Of a stretch of DNA of 64,000 nucleotides, positions 43,110-52,937 are shown piece after piece. A model generated the notes under the pieces. The model searched no databases and was not told where the DNA came from. It worked only from the letters and a program-made list of their open reading frames with translations. The position numbers were made by a program, and so were the translations under genes. The DNA lies in NCBI RefSeq assembly GCF_024298825.1, contig NZ_CP101153.1, positions 2,170,001 through 2,234,000 on the forward strand. The letters run 5' to 3'. Each line of letters starts with the position of its first letter. Position 1 is the first letter of the stretch. Source of the stretch: Haloglomus salinum (GTDB lineage Archaea; Halobacteriota; Halobacteria; Halobacteriales; Haloarculaceae).

Positions 43110-44480
43110 ATGACCGTCTCCTCTCCAGCAGCGTCGCCAGATGACGAGTCAGACGCGCCCCGGCTGTTCGTCGGGGGCGATTTCGTGCTTCCGGAACCGG
43201 GCGGCCGGGAGGTACTTGCCCCGGGACTCCACGAGCGCGTCGAGGGGGCCGACCTCGCCATGGTGAACCTCGAGGCACCCATCGACCCGGACTGTGACCC
43301 CATCGAGAAGTCCGGGCCGGCCAAGGCGTCCGCGGCGGGGACGGCGGACGTCCTCGCCGACTTCGGCGTGGATGCCGTCACGCTCGCGAACAACCACGCC
43401 ATGGACTACGGAGCGGCGGGGCTTCGGCGGACGCAGCGTCGGTGTCGTCGCCGGGGCGTCGCGACCTGTGGCGCCGGCGAGGACCGCGATGCGGCCATGG
43501 AGCCACACCGGGCCGACCTCGACGGCACCTCCGTCGCCGTCTTCAGTTTCTGCGAGCAGGAGTTCGGCATCGCCGACGCGGGCTCGGCCGGGACGGCGTG
43601 GGTTTCACACCCCGACGCCCGACGACGGGTCGCCGCCGAGGCCGAGCGCTCGGATATGACCATCGTCGTGGCCCACGGGGGCGTGGAGTACGTCCCCTTC
43701 CCACCGCTGTCACGGCAGACCCAGCTCCGCGGGTTCGTCGAGGCCGGCGCCGACATCGTGGTCGGCCACCATCCGCACGTCCCGCAGGGATGGGAGGTCC
43801 ACCAGGGGACACCCATCTTCTACAGCCTCGGGAACTTCCGCTTCGAGCAGCCCAGCCGGGAGAAGACGGACTGGGGGCTCGCGCTCGACCTCACTATCGA
43901 GGACGGCGAGCCGACCAGCGTCGACCTCGTCCCGACCGAGCAGCGTGACGGCACCGTCCACGAGATCGACCGTGACCGTGCGCTCGACGAGCAGCTCCAG
44001 TACCTCTACCGGGTGACCGAGCGGACCGCGCAGCGCGAGCAGCTCCGGGCCCACTGGCAGGAGACCGCCGCCCGGCTGTTCGAGCAGCGCTACACCGGCT
44101 GGCTCCGCCAGGGGACTGGTGCCCGCCTCCGGGACCAGATTCGCGACCCCGGCCAGCACGTCAGCCGGGACGCCGCGTGGGACGGCGACCGGCAGGACGA
44201 GATGCTCGTCCTCCTGAACGTCCTCCGCAACGAGTCCCACCGGGCGGTCATCGAGACGGCGCTCGGCCTCAAGACCGGTGAGTGCGAGGACGTGCGCACC
44301 GAGGAGGTCCGTGGGACCGTCCGCGAACTCGTCCAGTGGACCGAGGACCGACAGCTCTACGACCGCCCCTCGCCCGCCCGGGCGAACCTCGGGATGCTCG
44401 CGACACGCGTCTCGGAGTGGCTCCCCACGCTCTCCGACGACACCGGCTCCCGGGCCAGCGGCGACAGCGAGAGCGTCTGA
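43110..44480 (+). CDS. CapA-like metallophosphoesterase-fold protein
   Basis: A 456-residue CapA/poly-gamma-glutamate capsule-type protein. The core shows LFVGGDFVL, ADLAMVNLEAPI, VTLANNHAMDYG, VVAHGGVEY and IVVGHHPHVPQGWE, with the metal-binding Asp, Asn and His residues of the family. There is no signal peptide, so it is cytosolic, unlike many CapA proteins. The C-terminal 170 residues are helical and not recognised. The substrate is unknown. A TATA-like GTAACTAAG lies about 30 bases before the ATG. Confidence 0.85.
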   Translation: MTVSSPAASPDDESDAPRLFVGGDFVLPEPGGREVLAPGLHERVEGADLAMVNLEAPIDPDCDPIEKSGPAKASAAGTADVLADFGVDAVTLANNHAMDYGAAGLRRTQRRCRRRGVATCGAGEDRDAAMEPHRADLDGTSVAVFSFCEQEFGIADAGSAGTAWVSHPDARRRVAAEAERSDMTIVVAHGGVEYVPFPPLSRQTQLRGFVEAGADIVVGHHPHVPQGWEVHQGTPIFYSLGNFRFEQPSREKTDWGLALDLTIEDGEPTSVDLVPTEQRDGTVHEIDRDRALDEQLQYLYRVTERTAQREQLRAHWQETAARLFEQRYTGWLRQGTGARLRDQIRDPGQHVSRDAAWDGDRQDEMLVLLNVLRNESHRAVIETALGLKTGECEDVRTEEVRGTVRELVQWTEDRQLYDRPSPARANLGMLATRVSEWLPTLSDDTGSRASGDSESV

Positions 44481-44488
44481 GTGTCCGC

Positions 44489-44608
44489 ATGCCCCTCTCG
44501 ACCCCGGTCGTGTTCGGTCTCGCGCTCGTCGGATACTGGGTCGTTCTGTACTGTATCGCCAAACTATCCATTCTGTTCTATTCGTATGTTCAAAATGGCC
44601 CCGGTTGA
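44489..44608 (+). CDS. Small membrane protein or truncated site-2-protease-like start
   Basis: A 39-residue frame nine bases after the CapA-like stop, reading MPLSTPVVFGLALVGYWVVL and then a second hydrophobic stretch YCIAKLSILFYSY. The beginning resembles the first helix of haloarchaeal site-2-protease-type membrane proteins, so this may be a truncated remnant. GC content drops sharply after about 44555, unlike the flanks, which supports a junction here. It may also be a genuine short protein. Confidence 0.35.
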   Translation: MPLSTPVVFGLALVGYWVVLYCIAKLSILFYSYVQNGPG

Positions 44609-44731
44609 CCAGCGACGCTCGGAAAATCACGGGTTTCGATACCTGCTGACGTTGGTTCCGGGGATGCCTCCCGTGTCGAACGGGCGCGGCGTCGGTCGGT
44701 GTCCGAATCGCGTGCGCGGGAGACCGACTGT

Positions 44732-47128
44732 CTAGCGCCGCCACACGAGCAGTGCGCCCGCCACGGTCGTCAGCACGCCCGTCAGCTCCCGCAGGAGGCC
44801 GACGAGCCACCAGAGTCCCGGAGTCGGTGTCGGCGACGAGGCCGAGGTCGGCGTCGCAGTGGCGGTCGGCGTCGCGGTCGCCGTAGCCGTGGTGGTCGGG
44901 GTGGGTGTCGCGGTGGCTGTCGGCGACGAGGCCGAGGTCGGGGTGGCGGTCGACGTAGCCGTAGTGGTCGGGGTGGCGGTCGGCGTCGCGGTCGACGTAG
45001 CCGTGGTGGTCGGGGTGGCGGTCGGGGTGGCTGTGGGCGTCTGCGTGGCCGTCGGCGTTGAGCCACCCCCATCGCCGCTGGTTGGTGTGGTCGTCGGCGT
45101 CGACCCGCCGCCGTTCGTGGGCGTTTGTGTTGCTGTGGGCGTCTGCGTGGCCGTGGGTGTCGAGCTGCCGCCGCCGCTGGTCGGCGTCGATGGGGGTGTC
45201 GGACCGCTGCCACTGGTCGGCGTGGGCGTCGGTGTCGCACCGCTGTCGCTTGTGTGGGTCGGGTCGTCCCCGTCCGTCGGCGAGCCGGTGGCTGTCGGTG
45301 AGTCCGTCGGGCCGCCGGTCGGCTCACCACCGTCGGTCGGTGACGGCGACGACTGGCCGCCGCGGGCGGTGTCCGTGGGAGTCGGAGTCGCGGTCGGGTC
45401 GCCACCGCTGCCGCTACCGCCGCCCCCCGGTGCCGGCTCCGGGGGCTCGGTCGGCGTCGAGCGGACGGTCGGCTCCGAGCCGAGGTTCGGGTCGTGGATG
45501 CCGGCGGCGACCGCGATGCCGGCGACGAACGCCACGAGCCCCACGAGGAGGAGGAACCGGGTGAACAGCCATCGGCCGCGGCTCCGCGTGAACGGTGACA
45601 CCGAGCCCGACGGACGCTCCAGCCGGGTGCGGAGCGACCGGGCTCTCGGCCCGATGGGGGCCGGCAGCGCCACCAGGACCGAGAGGACCTCCTCCGTGTC
45701 GATGGCGCCGGTCAGGAGCGCGACGGTCGCGTACAGCAGGAAGCCGACGGGCGGGACGACCAGCAGGGCGAGCCACCCGCGCTCGAAGGTGAGTGCGAGC
45801 GCGACCGTCGGGACGCCCGCGACGAGGCCCGTGAGCGCGATACGCGAGAGCCGCGCGTCGGCGAACGGCTCGTAGCCGATCTGCCGGGCGCCCCAGTAGT
45901 GGAAGACCGGGAGCGACCCGTAGCCGACACTGGTCGCGATGGCGGCGCCGATCATCCCGTACTGCGGGATGAGCAGCGCGTTCAGCGCGAGGTTGATGAC
46001 CGCCGCCGCACCCGTCGCGGCGATGACGACCTTCAGTTCACCCTTCGCGTGGCTGATGGCGAAGATGGGCCGTGCGACGGCGAAGCCGAGCGTCCCCGGG
46101 AGCAACAGCAGCACCGGGAGGGCGGCGGACGCGTAGTCCTCGCCCAGGTAGATGGGGACGAAGTCAGCGGCGAGCGCGCCCAGTCCGATAGCCAGCAGGA
46201 GCGTGAACAGCAGGGTGTAGCGGGTCGCCTTCGAGGCCATCTCGTTGACCCGCTCGATGTCGTTGTCGGCCCACAGCCCGGACGTCGACTGGATAAGCAC
46301 CGACTGGACGGAGCGGGGCACCAGCCAGAGGAACTGGACGATGACGAGCGCGCCCTTGTAGACGCCGGCGGTCTGGCTGTTCACGAATTCGTTGACCATC
46401 AGCACGTCGACGTGGTACATCGACGTCAGCAGGAAGATGTAGACGACCGTGAGGTAGTTGAAGTTGAACAGCTCGCGCCGCGGGAAGGCGGGTGTGGTCC
46501 CGGTGAGTGCCTCCCTGATGGAGATCTTCTGGACGATGAAGTAGAACGCGACCACGAACGCGAGCGAACTCGCGATTATCTCGCCGGCGAGGACGCCCTT
46601 GACGCCGAAGCCGAGCGCCGCCAGCGCCACCGCCGCGACCCCGAACGCCACCTTGTGGAGGACCTTGATGGGCTCGGAGATGTGCTCGAGTTCGAGCCCC
46701 ATCAGCGCCCGGCGGACGTACTCGCGAAACTGCGCGGCGAGTGTGAGCACCGCCAGCAGGTAGAAGTACGGCTCGAACTTCGGGCCCATGAACCGGCCGA
46801 TGATGCCGGTGTAGGCAGCGAGGGCCAGCAGCACTGCCGGGATGACCGCCAGCGCCAGCGCCACGCGGAAGTAGAAGCCGAACACCTCGCTGGCCCAGTC
46901 CTCGTGCCCGTCGCGCTCCTCCGCGAGGAACTTCCGGACACCGCTGTTGATGCCGGAGCTGACGAGGATCATCAGCATCCCGAACACCGCCATCACGACC
47001 CCGTAGGCCCCGTACTCCGCCTGACTCAGGAAGTAGACGAGGGCGGGCGTGATGAGGAAGGAGACCATGATGACCGCGATACGGCCCCCCGCGATGGAGA
47101 AGAACGCGGTGACGGTGTTGCGTTTCAT
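44732..47128 (-). CDS. Oligosaccharide flippase (Wzx/MOP type) with Thr/Pro tail and C-terminal helix
   Basis: A 798-residue protein. Residues 1 to about 480 form the polytopic flippase: [20 protein letters not shown] near the start, 12-14 helices, typical of proteins that move lipid-linked glycans across the membrane. After a basic segment (about 485-520) comes an extra helix ([19 protein letters not shown]), then about 220 residues of Thr, Pro, Gly and Ser, and a final hydrophobic segment ending VWRR. Flippases are normally about 480 residues, so the C-terminal half is an unusual fusion. The nucleotide-sugar gene lies 34 bases upstream on the same strand, so they form one unit. Confidence 0.88.
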   Translation of the reverse strand: MKRNTVTAFFSIAGGRIAVIMVSFLITPALVYFLSQAEYGAYGVVMAVFGMLMILVSSGINSGVRKFLAEERDGHEDWASEVFGFYFRVALALAVIPAVLLALAAYTGIIGRFMGPKFEPYFYLLAVLTLAAQFREYVRRALMGLELEHISEPIKVLHKVAFGVAAVALAALGFGVKGVLAGEIIASSLAFVVAFYFIVQKISIREALTGTTPAFPRRELFNFNYLTVVYIFLLTSMYHVDVLMVNEFVNSQTAGVYKGALVIVQFLWLVPRSVQSVLIQSTSGLWADNDIERVNEMASKATRYTLLFTLLLAIGLGALAADFVPIYLGEDYASAALPVLLLLPGTLGFAVARPIFAISHAKGELKVVIAATGAAAVINLALNALLIPQYGMIGAAIATSVGYGSLPVFHYWGARQIGYEPFADARLSRIALTGLVAGVPTVALALTFERGWLALLVVPPVGFLLYATVALLTGAIDTEEVLSVLVALPAPIGPRARSLRTRLERPSGSVSPFTRSRGRWLFTRFLLLVGLVAFVAGIAVAAGIHDPNLGSEPTVRSTPTEPPEPAPGGGGSGSGGDPTATPTPTDTARGGQSSPSPTDGGEPTGGPTDSPTATGSPTDGDDPTHTSDSGATPTPTPTSGSGPTPPSTPTSGGGSSTPTATQTPTATQTPTNGGGSTPTTTPTSGDGGGSTPTATQTPTATPTATPTTTATSTATPTATPTTTATSTATPTSASSPTATATPTPTTTATATATPTATATPTSASSPTPTPGLWWLVGLLRELTGVLTTVAGALLVWRR

Positions 47129-47162
47129 GGAGGATGCGTGCAGTCGGGAGCCGGGCGCACTG

Positions 47163-48344
47163 TCACCGGTCGCGTGCGACCGTCTCGCCGGCCCCGGTCG
47201 TCGCCCCGACCGAGAGGGTGACGCCCGGTTCGAGGCTGGCGTTGATGCCGGTCTTGCTCTCGTGGCCGCAGACGACGCCGAACTTCCGGCGGCCGGTCGA
47301 GACGCGCTCGCCCTTCACCGTCAGCTCGACGTCGGCCCCGTCGTGGCGCAGGTTCGCCACCTGGGTCCCGGCCCCGAAGTTCACGTCACGGCCGAGGATG
47401 CTGTCGCCGACGTACGAGAGGTGTGCGACCGTCGCCCCGCGCATGAGGAGGCTGTTCTTCACCTCGACCGAGTGGCCGACCGTCGCGTCGGGGCCGACGA
47501 CGGTCGACCCGCGGATGTACGCGTTCGGACCGACCGAGGCCCCCGACTGGACGAGCGCTGGCCCCTCGACGACGACGCCCGCATCGACCGTGGCGCCGTC
47601 CTCGACGACGACCGGGCCGCGAAGCTCGGCGTCCTCGTGGACCTCGCCCGCGACGGCGCCCTCGGCGTCCGCCAGGTAGCGCTCGTTGGCCTCCAGTAGC
47701 TCCCACGGCCGCCCGACGTCCATCCACCGCTCCATCTCGACCGGCCTGACGGTGTGGGTGTCCGTGACATCGGCCAGTACGTCCGTGAGTTCGCGCTCGC
47801 CGCGCTCGCTCGTGGACACCTCGAGCCGCTCCTTCGCCTCGGCCGGGAACCGGTAGGCGCCCGTGTTGACGAGGTCCGACGGCGGGTCGTCGGGCTTCTC
47901 CTCGATGCCCGTCACGACGCCGTCGTCGAGCGTGAGCACCCCGTAGTTCGTGGGGTCGTCGACGTGCTGTGCGCCGACGGCCGGGCCGCCCTCGAAGAAC
48001 GCCGAGAGCGGTTCGGGGTCGTAGCAGTTGTCGCCGTTCAGGACGACGAACGGGCCGTCGATGTGTTCGCGCGCGGCGTGGACGGCGTCGGCAGTGCCGC
48101 GCTGTTCGTCCTGTTCGGCGTAGTGGACCGGGACGCCCCCGTGACTGTCGCCGAAGTGCTCGCGGACGGCCTCGCCGCGGTAGCCCACGACGAAGACCAG
48201 TTCGTCCGCGCCCGCCGCGACCGCGGCGTCGGCGACGTGGGCCGCCAGCGGCTGGCCGGCGACCGGAAGCATCGGTTTCGGGACCCCCCGCGAGAGCGGC
48301 CGGATCCGTGTGCCCTCGCCGGCCGCAAGGATGACTGCCAACAT
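47163..48344 (-). CDS. Sugar-1-phosphate nucleotidylyltransferase with left-handed beta-helix domain
   Basis: A 393-residue bifunctional-looking enzyme. The N-terminal domain has the nucleotidyltransferase signature [21 protein letters not shown], split by residue 20, and VLNGDNCYD; the C-terminal part from about residue 235 is a hexapeptide-repeat left-handed beta-helix ([23 protein letters not shown]). This order is that of archaeal GlmU-like uridylyl/acetyltransferases or AglF-type glucose-1-phosphate transferases. With the flippase it fits N-glycan or other surface sugar synthesis. GTTTATTATCG at 48374-48384 is its TATA box. Confidence 0.88.
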   Translation of the reverse strand: MLAVILAAGEGTRIRPLSRGVPKPMLPVAGQPLAAHVADAAVAAGADELVFVVGYRGEAVREHFGDSHGGVPVHYAEQDEQRGTADAVHAAREHIDGPFVVLNGDNCYDPEPLSAFFEGGPAVGAQHVDDPTNYGVLTLDDGVVTGIEEKPDDPPSDLVNTGAYRFPAEAKERLEVSTSERGERELTDVLADVTDTHTVRPVEMERWMDVGRPWELLEANERYLADAEGAVAGEVHEDAELRGPVVVEDGATVDAGVVVEGPALVQSGASVGPNAYIRGSTVVGPDATVGHSVEVKNSLLMRGATVAHLSYVGDSILGRDVNFGAGTQVANLRHDGADVELTVKGERVSTGRRKFGVVCGHESKTGINASLEPGVTLSVGATTGAGETVARDR

Positions 48345-48373
48345 GGAGTTATCACCCCTTGCAGGGTCAGGGG

Positions 48374-48384
48374 GTTTATTATCG
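48374..48384 (-). promoter_or_regulatory. TATA-like box of the sugar-nucleotide/flippase unit
   Basis: Minus-strand CGATAATAAAC about 30 bases before 48344; the core GATAATAA recurs before 48578 and 53906. Confidence 0.5.
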
Positions 48385-48577
48385 CGCGGCTAAGCGACAC
48401 GACGGATTCCCCCGTGGCTATTGCGTGGTCCCGGCCGCCCCAGCTGCCGGTAGCGAGCGTCCTTCTCCGGCCCGTTCCCCGGAACTTCGGGTTACGGTGC
48501 CGATAATAATGCCCGATTCCCCGCGTGTGAGAGACGAGTGACTGTAGTCTCGCGACGCTCGACGGAGGTGCACCGCG

Positions 48578-49435
48578 ATGAACCGGGATAGCTACCTCGC
48601 CCTGCTGCTCGCCGTCTGCTGTATCGGCGCGGCGGGGGTCTCGGCGACGACACTGAGCTCCACGCTCGAGCAGGAGCCCGACGACGTCGTCGACATCGAC
48701 TTCTCGAAGCTCCCCATCGGCGAGGAAGGGGGCGAGGCCGCCAAGGGCGCGCTCGACGAGGAGAGCACGGAGAAGGCGAAGGTGGCGAAAGAGGGCTCGG
48801 AGGACGACTCGGACCTGCAGACACGCGGGTCCTCGAACGAGGAGGGCCAGAACGCCCCGAGTTCCGAGTCCGACGACGAGGGGAAGGAAGGTCCCGCCAA
48901 GAACTCCGGGCAGGAGGGCGAGTCCCAGGCCGCCCAGTCGGGAGACAGCGGTCGGCAGTTCGGGGCGGGCGACGGCAAGGGGATGGGCACCGGCGGGGAG
49001 CCGAGCCTCCTCCAGCGGCTGCTGAACCTGCTGATGGATCTCCTGCCGCTGCTCCTCCTCGTCCTCGCGCTCGCGCTGGCGTACCGGTACCGCTACCACC
49101 TGCTCGCACTGGCGCTCGCGATGAAGGGCGTCCTCGTCGGTGACGAGGTGGCATCGTCCTCGAGCGCGACGGCGTGGCCGAAGGGGACCCCATCCAACGA
49201 GGTCCATCGGGCGTGGCTGTCGATGGTCTCCGAGACGGGTATCGACGAACCCCAGCGGCGGACACCCTCGGAGTGCGCGACGGCCGCCATCGAGGAGGGC
49301 CACGACCCGGGTGCCGTCCGGACGCTGACCGAGACGTTCGAGGAGGTCCGCTACGGCGGGAAACCCGTGACCGACGAGCGGCGTGAACGGGCCCGGCAGG
49401 GGCTCGACCGCATCGGCGGAGGTGGGACCGTATGA
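48578..49435 (+). CDS. DUF4129-type membrane protein of the MoxR/DUF58 module
   Basis: A 285-residue protein: N-terminal signal anchor (LALLLAVCCIGAAGVSA), an acidic disordered region of about 100 residues, a membrane segment (LLNLLMDLLPLLLLVLAL) and a C-terminal DUF4129-like helical domain (HRAWLSMVSETGI, RTPSECATAAIEEG). In other species DUF4129 is the tail of transglutaminase-like proteins located beside DUF58 and MoxR. It overlaps the next gene by four bases. GATAATAA at 48502-48509 is the likely promoter element. Confidence 0.8.
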   Translation: MNRDSYLALLLAVCCIGAAGVSATTLSSTLEQEPDDVVDIDFSKLPIGEEGGEAAKGALDEESTEKAKVAKEGSEDDSDLQTRGSSNEEGQNAPSSESDDEGKEGPAKNSGQEGESQAAQSGDSGRQFGAGDGKGMGTGGEPSLLQRLLNLLMDLLPLLLLVLALALAYRYRYHLLALALAMKGVLVGDEVASSSSATAWPKGTPSNEVHRAWLSMVSETGIDEPQRRTPSECATAAIEEGHDPGAVRTLTETFEEVRYGGKPVTDERRERARQGLDRIGGGGTV

Positions 49436-50025
49436 GCCGGGCCCGGACGCTGCTCGGCACGCTGGGCCTCGTGGCCTTCGTGGTGGGTGTGTTCACCGTG
49501 TTCACCCCGGCGTTCGCGGCCGCTATCCCCGTCCAGGGTGTCGCCGAGTCCATCGGCGGGCCGTGGGTGTTCGTGGCCGCGTTCGGCGTCCTCGCGGTCG
49601 CCGTCGTGGTCGCGGTACTGCTCGCACGCGGTGTCGAGGGCATCGACGAGTCCCGGCCTCCGGACCCGGAGGACGTCTACCGCGTTCCACACCCGGGCCA
49701 GGAGTTCGACGACTTCGTCGAGGACGGCGTGGGCGTCCGCGAGCGACTGTTCGGCGACCGCCACCAGCAGACTCGCGAGCGGGTCGCAGCGGCGGCGCTC
49801 ACGACGCTCGAGCGCACGCGGGGGCTGAGCCGTGACGAGGCGCGCGACGCCATCGCCCGGGGGACCTGGACCGAGGATGCCGCCGCGGCGTCGTTCCTCT
49901 CCAGCCGCCGGACGCCCGGCCTGAGCGAGCGCCTCGTCGCCGTCTTCCGTGGCGAGTCGACCTTCCAGCACGGCGCCCGACGCGCCGCCCGGGAGGTCTC
50001 GCGACTCCAGGGGGGAGACCGATGA
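49432..50025 (+). CDS. Membrane protein of the DUF58/MoxR module (DUF7269-like)
   Basis: A 197-residue protein with two membrane segments (TLLGTLGLVAFVVGVFTVF and WVFVAAFGVLAVAVVVAVLLA) and a cytosolic helical domain (DVYRVPHPGQEFDDFV, SRDEARDAIARGTWTEDAAAASFL). It is coupled to both neighbours by four-base overlaps, and GGCGGAGGTG lies before its start. The domain is found next to DUF58 genes in haloarchaea; the job is unknown. Confidence 0.8.
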   Translation: MSRARTLLGTLGLVAFVVGVFTVFTPAFAAAIPVQGVAESIGGPWVFVAAFGVLAVAVVVAVLLARGVEGIDESRPPDPEDVYRVPHPGQEFDDFVEDGVGVRERLFGDRHQQTRERVAAAALTTLERTRGLSRDEARDAIARGTWTEDAAAASFLSSRRTPGLSERLVAVFRGESTFQHGARRAAREVSRLQGGDR

Positions 50026-51293
50026 CGACCACTCGCAAGACGCGCCGCTGGCGTGGTGTCATCGCGGTCGCGCTGTTCGCCGGCGCCGCCGGCCTGCTGT
50101 TCAAGCGCCCCTCGGTCCTGCTGCTGTCGGTGGTCGGCGTCGCCTACGCCGCCTACCCGCAGCTCCCGACCGAACCGACCGTCTCGCTCGACCTCGAGCG
50201 GCGGCTCTCCGACGAGGACCCGAGCGACGGCGACGAGGTGACCGTCCGGGTCACGGTCCGCAACACCGGGACCGGCATCCTCCCCGACCTGCGCCTCGTC
50301 GACGGCGTGCCGCCGATGCTGTCGGTGACCGGCGGCACGCCGCGCCACGCCGCGACGCTCCGCCCGGGCGAGTCGACCAGCTTCTCGTACACGGTGACGG
50401 CGACGCAGGGGACCCACCGGTTCGAGCCCGCGACGGTCATCGCCCGCGATATCGCCGGCGCCGCCGAGGTGGAGACGGAGGTCGCCGCCGAGACCACCAT
50501 CGAGTGCGTCGCGGAGGTGCCGGAGGTGCCGCTGCGCGACCAGACGAGCCAGCTCGTCGGTCGCATCGTCACCGACCAGGGTGGCAGCGGTGTCGAGTTC
50601 CACCGCACGCGCGAGTACGAGCGCGGCGACGACATGAGCCGTATCGACTGGCGCCGGTTCGCCCGGACCGGCGACCTCACGACGACGGAGTACCGAGAGG
50701 AGCGGGCGGCCTCGGTCGTCCTCTGTCTGGACGTCCGGGCGTCGGCCTACCGCTCACCCGGCGAGGAGGAGCCACACGCCGTCGCGCACTCGCTCGCGGC
50801 GGCCGAACAGCTCCTCTCGTCGCTGGCCGAGACGACCGACTCCGTCGGGCTGGCGTCGCTGGGCGGTTCCGAGGCGTGCTGGCTCCCGCCGGGGACCGGT
50901 CGCGACCAGGTGACGCGGGCCCGGAAGCTACTCGCGACGCATCCGTCGCTCTCGCCGTACCCGCCGGACGAACCCGCGGCGGCCGACCATAGCAGCGCGC
51001 TGACGGACCTCCGGCGGCGCCTCAGCAACGAGACGCAGGTCGTCCTGTTCTCGCCGCTCCTCGACGCGTTCGCCGTCGAGGCGGCGATGCAACTGGAGGC
51101 GACCGACCACGCCACGACGGTCGTCAGTCCGGACGTGACCAGCCCGGAGACGCCGGGTGGCCGGCTGGCCACGACCGAGCGGGCCAATCGCATCACCACG
51201 CTGCGCGAGTCGGGCATCCGGACCGTGGACTGGGACCCGTCGGAGCCGCTGGGAACCGCACTCATCCACGCACAGGAGCGGTGGTCGCGATGA
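50022..51293 (+). CDS. DUF58 domain protein
   Basis: A 423-residue protein. Two membrane helices at the start, then a beta domain (PTVSLDLERRLSDEDPSDGDEVTVRV) and the DUF58 core with the signature EFHRTREYERGDDMSRIDWRRFARTGDL, followed by a degenerate vWA-like fold (VVLCLDVRAS). DUF58 proteins pair with MoxR AAA+ ATPases in envelope maintenance. GGGGGGAG lies just before the ATG, which overlaps the previous stop. Confidence 0.92.
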   Translation: MTTTRKTRRWRGVIAVALFAGAAGLLFKRPSVLLLSVVGVAYAAYPQLPTEPTVSLDLERRLSDEDPSDGDEVTVRVTVRNTGTGILPDLRLVDGVPPMLSVTGGTPRHAATLRPGESTSFSYTVTATQGTHRFEPATVIARDIAGAAEVETEVAAETTIECVAEVPEVPLRDQTSQLVGRIVTDQGGSGVEFHRTREYERGDDMSRIDWRRFARTGDLTTTEYREERAASVVLCLDVRASAYRSPGEEEPHAVAHSLAAAEQLLSSLAETTDSVGLASLGGSEACWLPPGTGRDQVTRARKLLATHPSLSPYPPDEPAAADHSSALTDLRRRLSNETQVVLFSPLLDAFAVEAAMQLEATDHATTVVSPDVTSPETPGGRLATTERANRITTLRESGIRTVDWDPSEPLGTALIHAQERWSR

Positions 51294-51964
51294 CCGACCG
51301 CAACCCCCTCGCGCTCAGTGGCGTGGCCTCGGTGCTGGCGGGGCTGCTGGCCATCTGGTTCGTCGCCACGTCGAGCCTCCAGCGGAACGCGCTGCTGGTC
51401 GCCGCGCTGGGGCTCGCCGGCGTCGGCATCGGCATCCGGCTCGCCCGCTACGACCACCGCCTTGTCGGTGCCATCCTCGGCGCCGGGGGGCTGGGTGGGC
51501 TCGCGGTCGCGTTCTCGCGACTCGGGCGTGGCTCGCTGGCCCAGCAACTGGAGTTCTATCCCGGGGTCATCGGGCTGCTCGTGCTGACGGCCGGGCTCGC
51601 GCCCGTCTACCGCAAGTACGAGCGCCCGTACGTCACCGTCGGCACCGCGCTGGTCTTCGTGAGCGTCGTCACCGCCGGGGTCGTCCAGAGCGCGACCATC
51701 TGGAACCTCCTCGCCGGGGGCGTCGCCACGGTCGTCGCGTGGGACCTCGGCGAGCAGGCCATCAACCTGCGCAACCACGTCGGCGGCGACGCCCGGACGT
51801 GGCCCGTCGAACTCACGCACGCCAGCGCGGCGGCCGCGGTCGGCGGCGGGGCGATGTTCCTCGCCATCTTCGTCGAGAACGCGAACGTGACGGGCGTGCC
51901 GCTGGCCGGCCTCGGCGTCATGCTCGGCGCCGCGGTCGTACTGACGACGGCGCTGTACAACTGA
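51290..51964 (+). CDS. Polytopic membrane protein of the DUF58/MoxR module (DUF7519-like)
   Basis: A 224-residue protein with six or seven membrane segments (SVLAGLLAIWFVATSS, GVIGLLVLTAGLAPVYRKYE, AAVGGGAMFLAIFVENANV). It overlaps the DUF58 stop by four bases (ATGA), with AGGAGCGG upstream. Four genes from 48578 to 51964 are thus one tightly coupled unit. The MoxR gene lies beyond the lipoprotein on the other strand. Confidence 0.85.
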   Translation: MTDRNPLALSGVASVLAGLLAIWFVATSSLQRNALLVAALGLAGVGIGIRLARYDHRLVGAILGAGGLGGLAVAFSRLGRGSLAQQLEFYPGVIGLLVLTAGLAPVYRKYERPYVTVGTALVFVSVVTAGVVQSATIWNLLAGGVATVVAWDLGEQAINLRNHVGGDARTWPVELTHASAAAAVGGGAMFLAIFVENANVTGVPLAGLGVMLGAAVVLTTALYN

Positions 51965-52245
51965 CTGGCCTCCCCCCGTCGGTCGGGGCCGCCCGACACG
52001 GCTCGGGCCGCCCTGCTCGCCTGCCCGGGCGTCGGCCGGGCGTGTCGGCCGGAGACGACCGGCGTACGGGGCCCCTCGGAATCGCGCCGGCAGCTATCCG
52101 CTCCCGACGCTCGGAACGGTGTTTCTGTGCTATCGAATGCTTCTGGTCATTGTAGCTCGGTATCGGAAAATATGGGGGTGGTTATCGTTCTGTGTGGGTG
52201 TTTCTCCCATTCCGGGGCCACTGTGACGGCCGGCCCCCCGTCCAC

Positions 52246-52869
52246 TCAGAACTCGTAGTTCTCGAACTGCGTCGGCTCCTCGCCCTGGTCCTCGGTCGTG
52301 AGGTTACCGTCCTCCAGATCGGCGAGGATGACCTGCCCGCCGTAGCCGAACTCCGTGTCGTGGCCACGGACGACGACCTTCGAGCTGTCCGGGTCCACGG
52401 TCCGGGCGGTCATGAAGCGGTCGGTGGTCCGGGGCTCGTCGAACGATTCGCGGACGATGCGTTCGCCGTCGAGCGTCTCCAGTTGCCACCAGTCCGCGCC
52501 GCCGGCATCGGCCGGTGGGCTCAGGGTGACCGACAACTCGTAGCCGCCCCCGGTCTCGTCGAGGGACAGTCCGACCACGTCCGTCTCGGGCGTCGGCGTC
52601 CTGGTGGCAGTCCCGGACGGGGTCGCCTCCTCGCCCGTCCCCCCCTCCGAACCCCCGGAGCCCCCGAAGCTGCCGTCCCCGAACTCACTGCCGCCGAGGC
52701 TCTTGACCTGCTCCGGGACGAGGCCGGAACAGCCCGCGAGGAGGGTCGCGGCGACGCCGCCACTCGCGGTCAGGAGGCGTCTGCGGGTGGCCGACCGCGG
52801 CGCTGTGCGGTCGGATTCGGCGTCGGCGTTCACGTGCGAGTCGGCGCCGGTACCGGTGGAATCAGGCAT
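52246..52869 (-). CDS. Tat-exported lipoprotein of unknown function
   Basis: A 207-residue protein with twin-arginine signal (TRRRLLTASGG) and lipobox LLAGC (Cys47), a Gly/Ser-rich spacer and a beta-rich mature domain (YELSVTLSPPADAGG, SSKVVVRGHDTEFGYGGQ). No family recognised. The TATA-like TTTGTTAT at 52895-52902 lies 25 bases before the start, a leaderless arrangement. It stands between the DUF58 unit and MoxR. Confidence 0.85.
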   Translation of the reverse strand: MPDSTGTGADSHVNADAESDRTAPRSATRRRLLTASGGVAATLLAGCSGLVPEQVKSLGGSEFGDGSFGGSGGSEGGTGEEATPSGTATRTPTPETDVVGLSLDETGGGYELSVTLSPPADAGGADWWQLETLDGERIVRESFDEPRTTDRFMTARTVDPDSSKVVVRGHDTEFGYGGQVILADLEDGNLTTEDQGEEPTQFENYEF

Positions 52870-52894
52870 CGTCGAGGATGAGATGGACAGCCGG

Positions 52895-52902
52895 TTTGTT
52901 AT
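52895..52902 (-). promoter_or_regulatory. TATA-like box of the Tat lipoprotein gene
   Basis: Minus-strand ATAACAAA, 25 bases before the start at 52869. Confidence 0.45.
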
Positions 52903-52937
52903 GCGGAAGATAACGGCGCTCCGGTCGCGAGGCCGCC

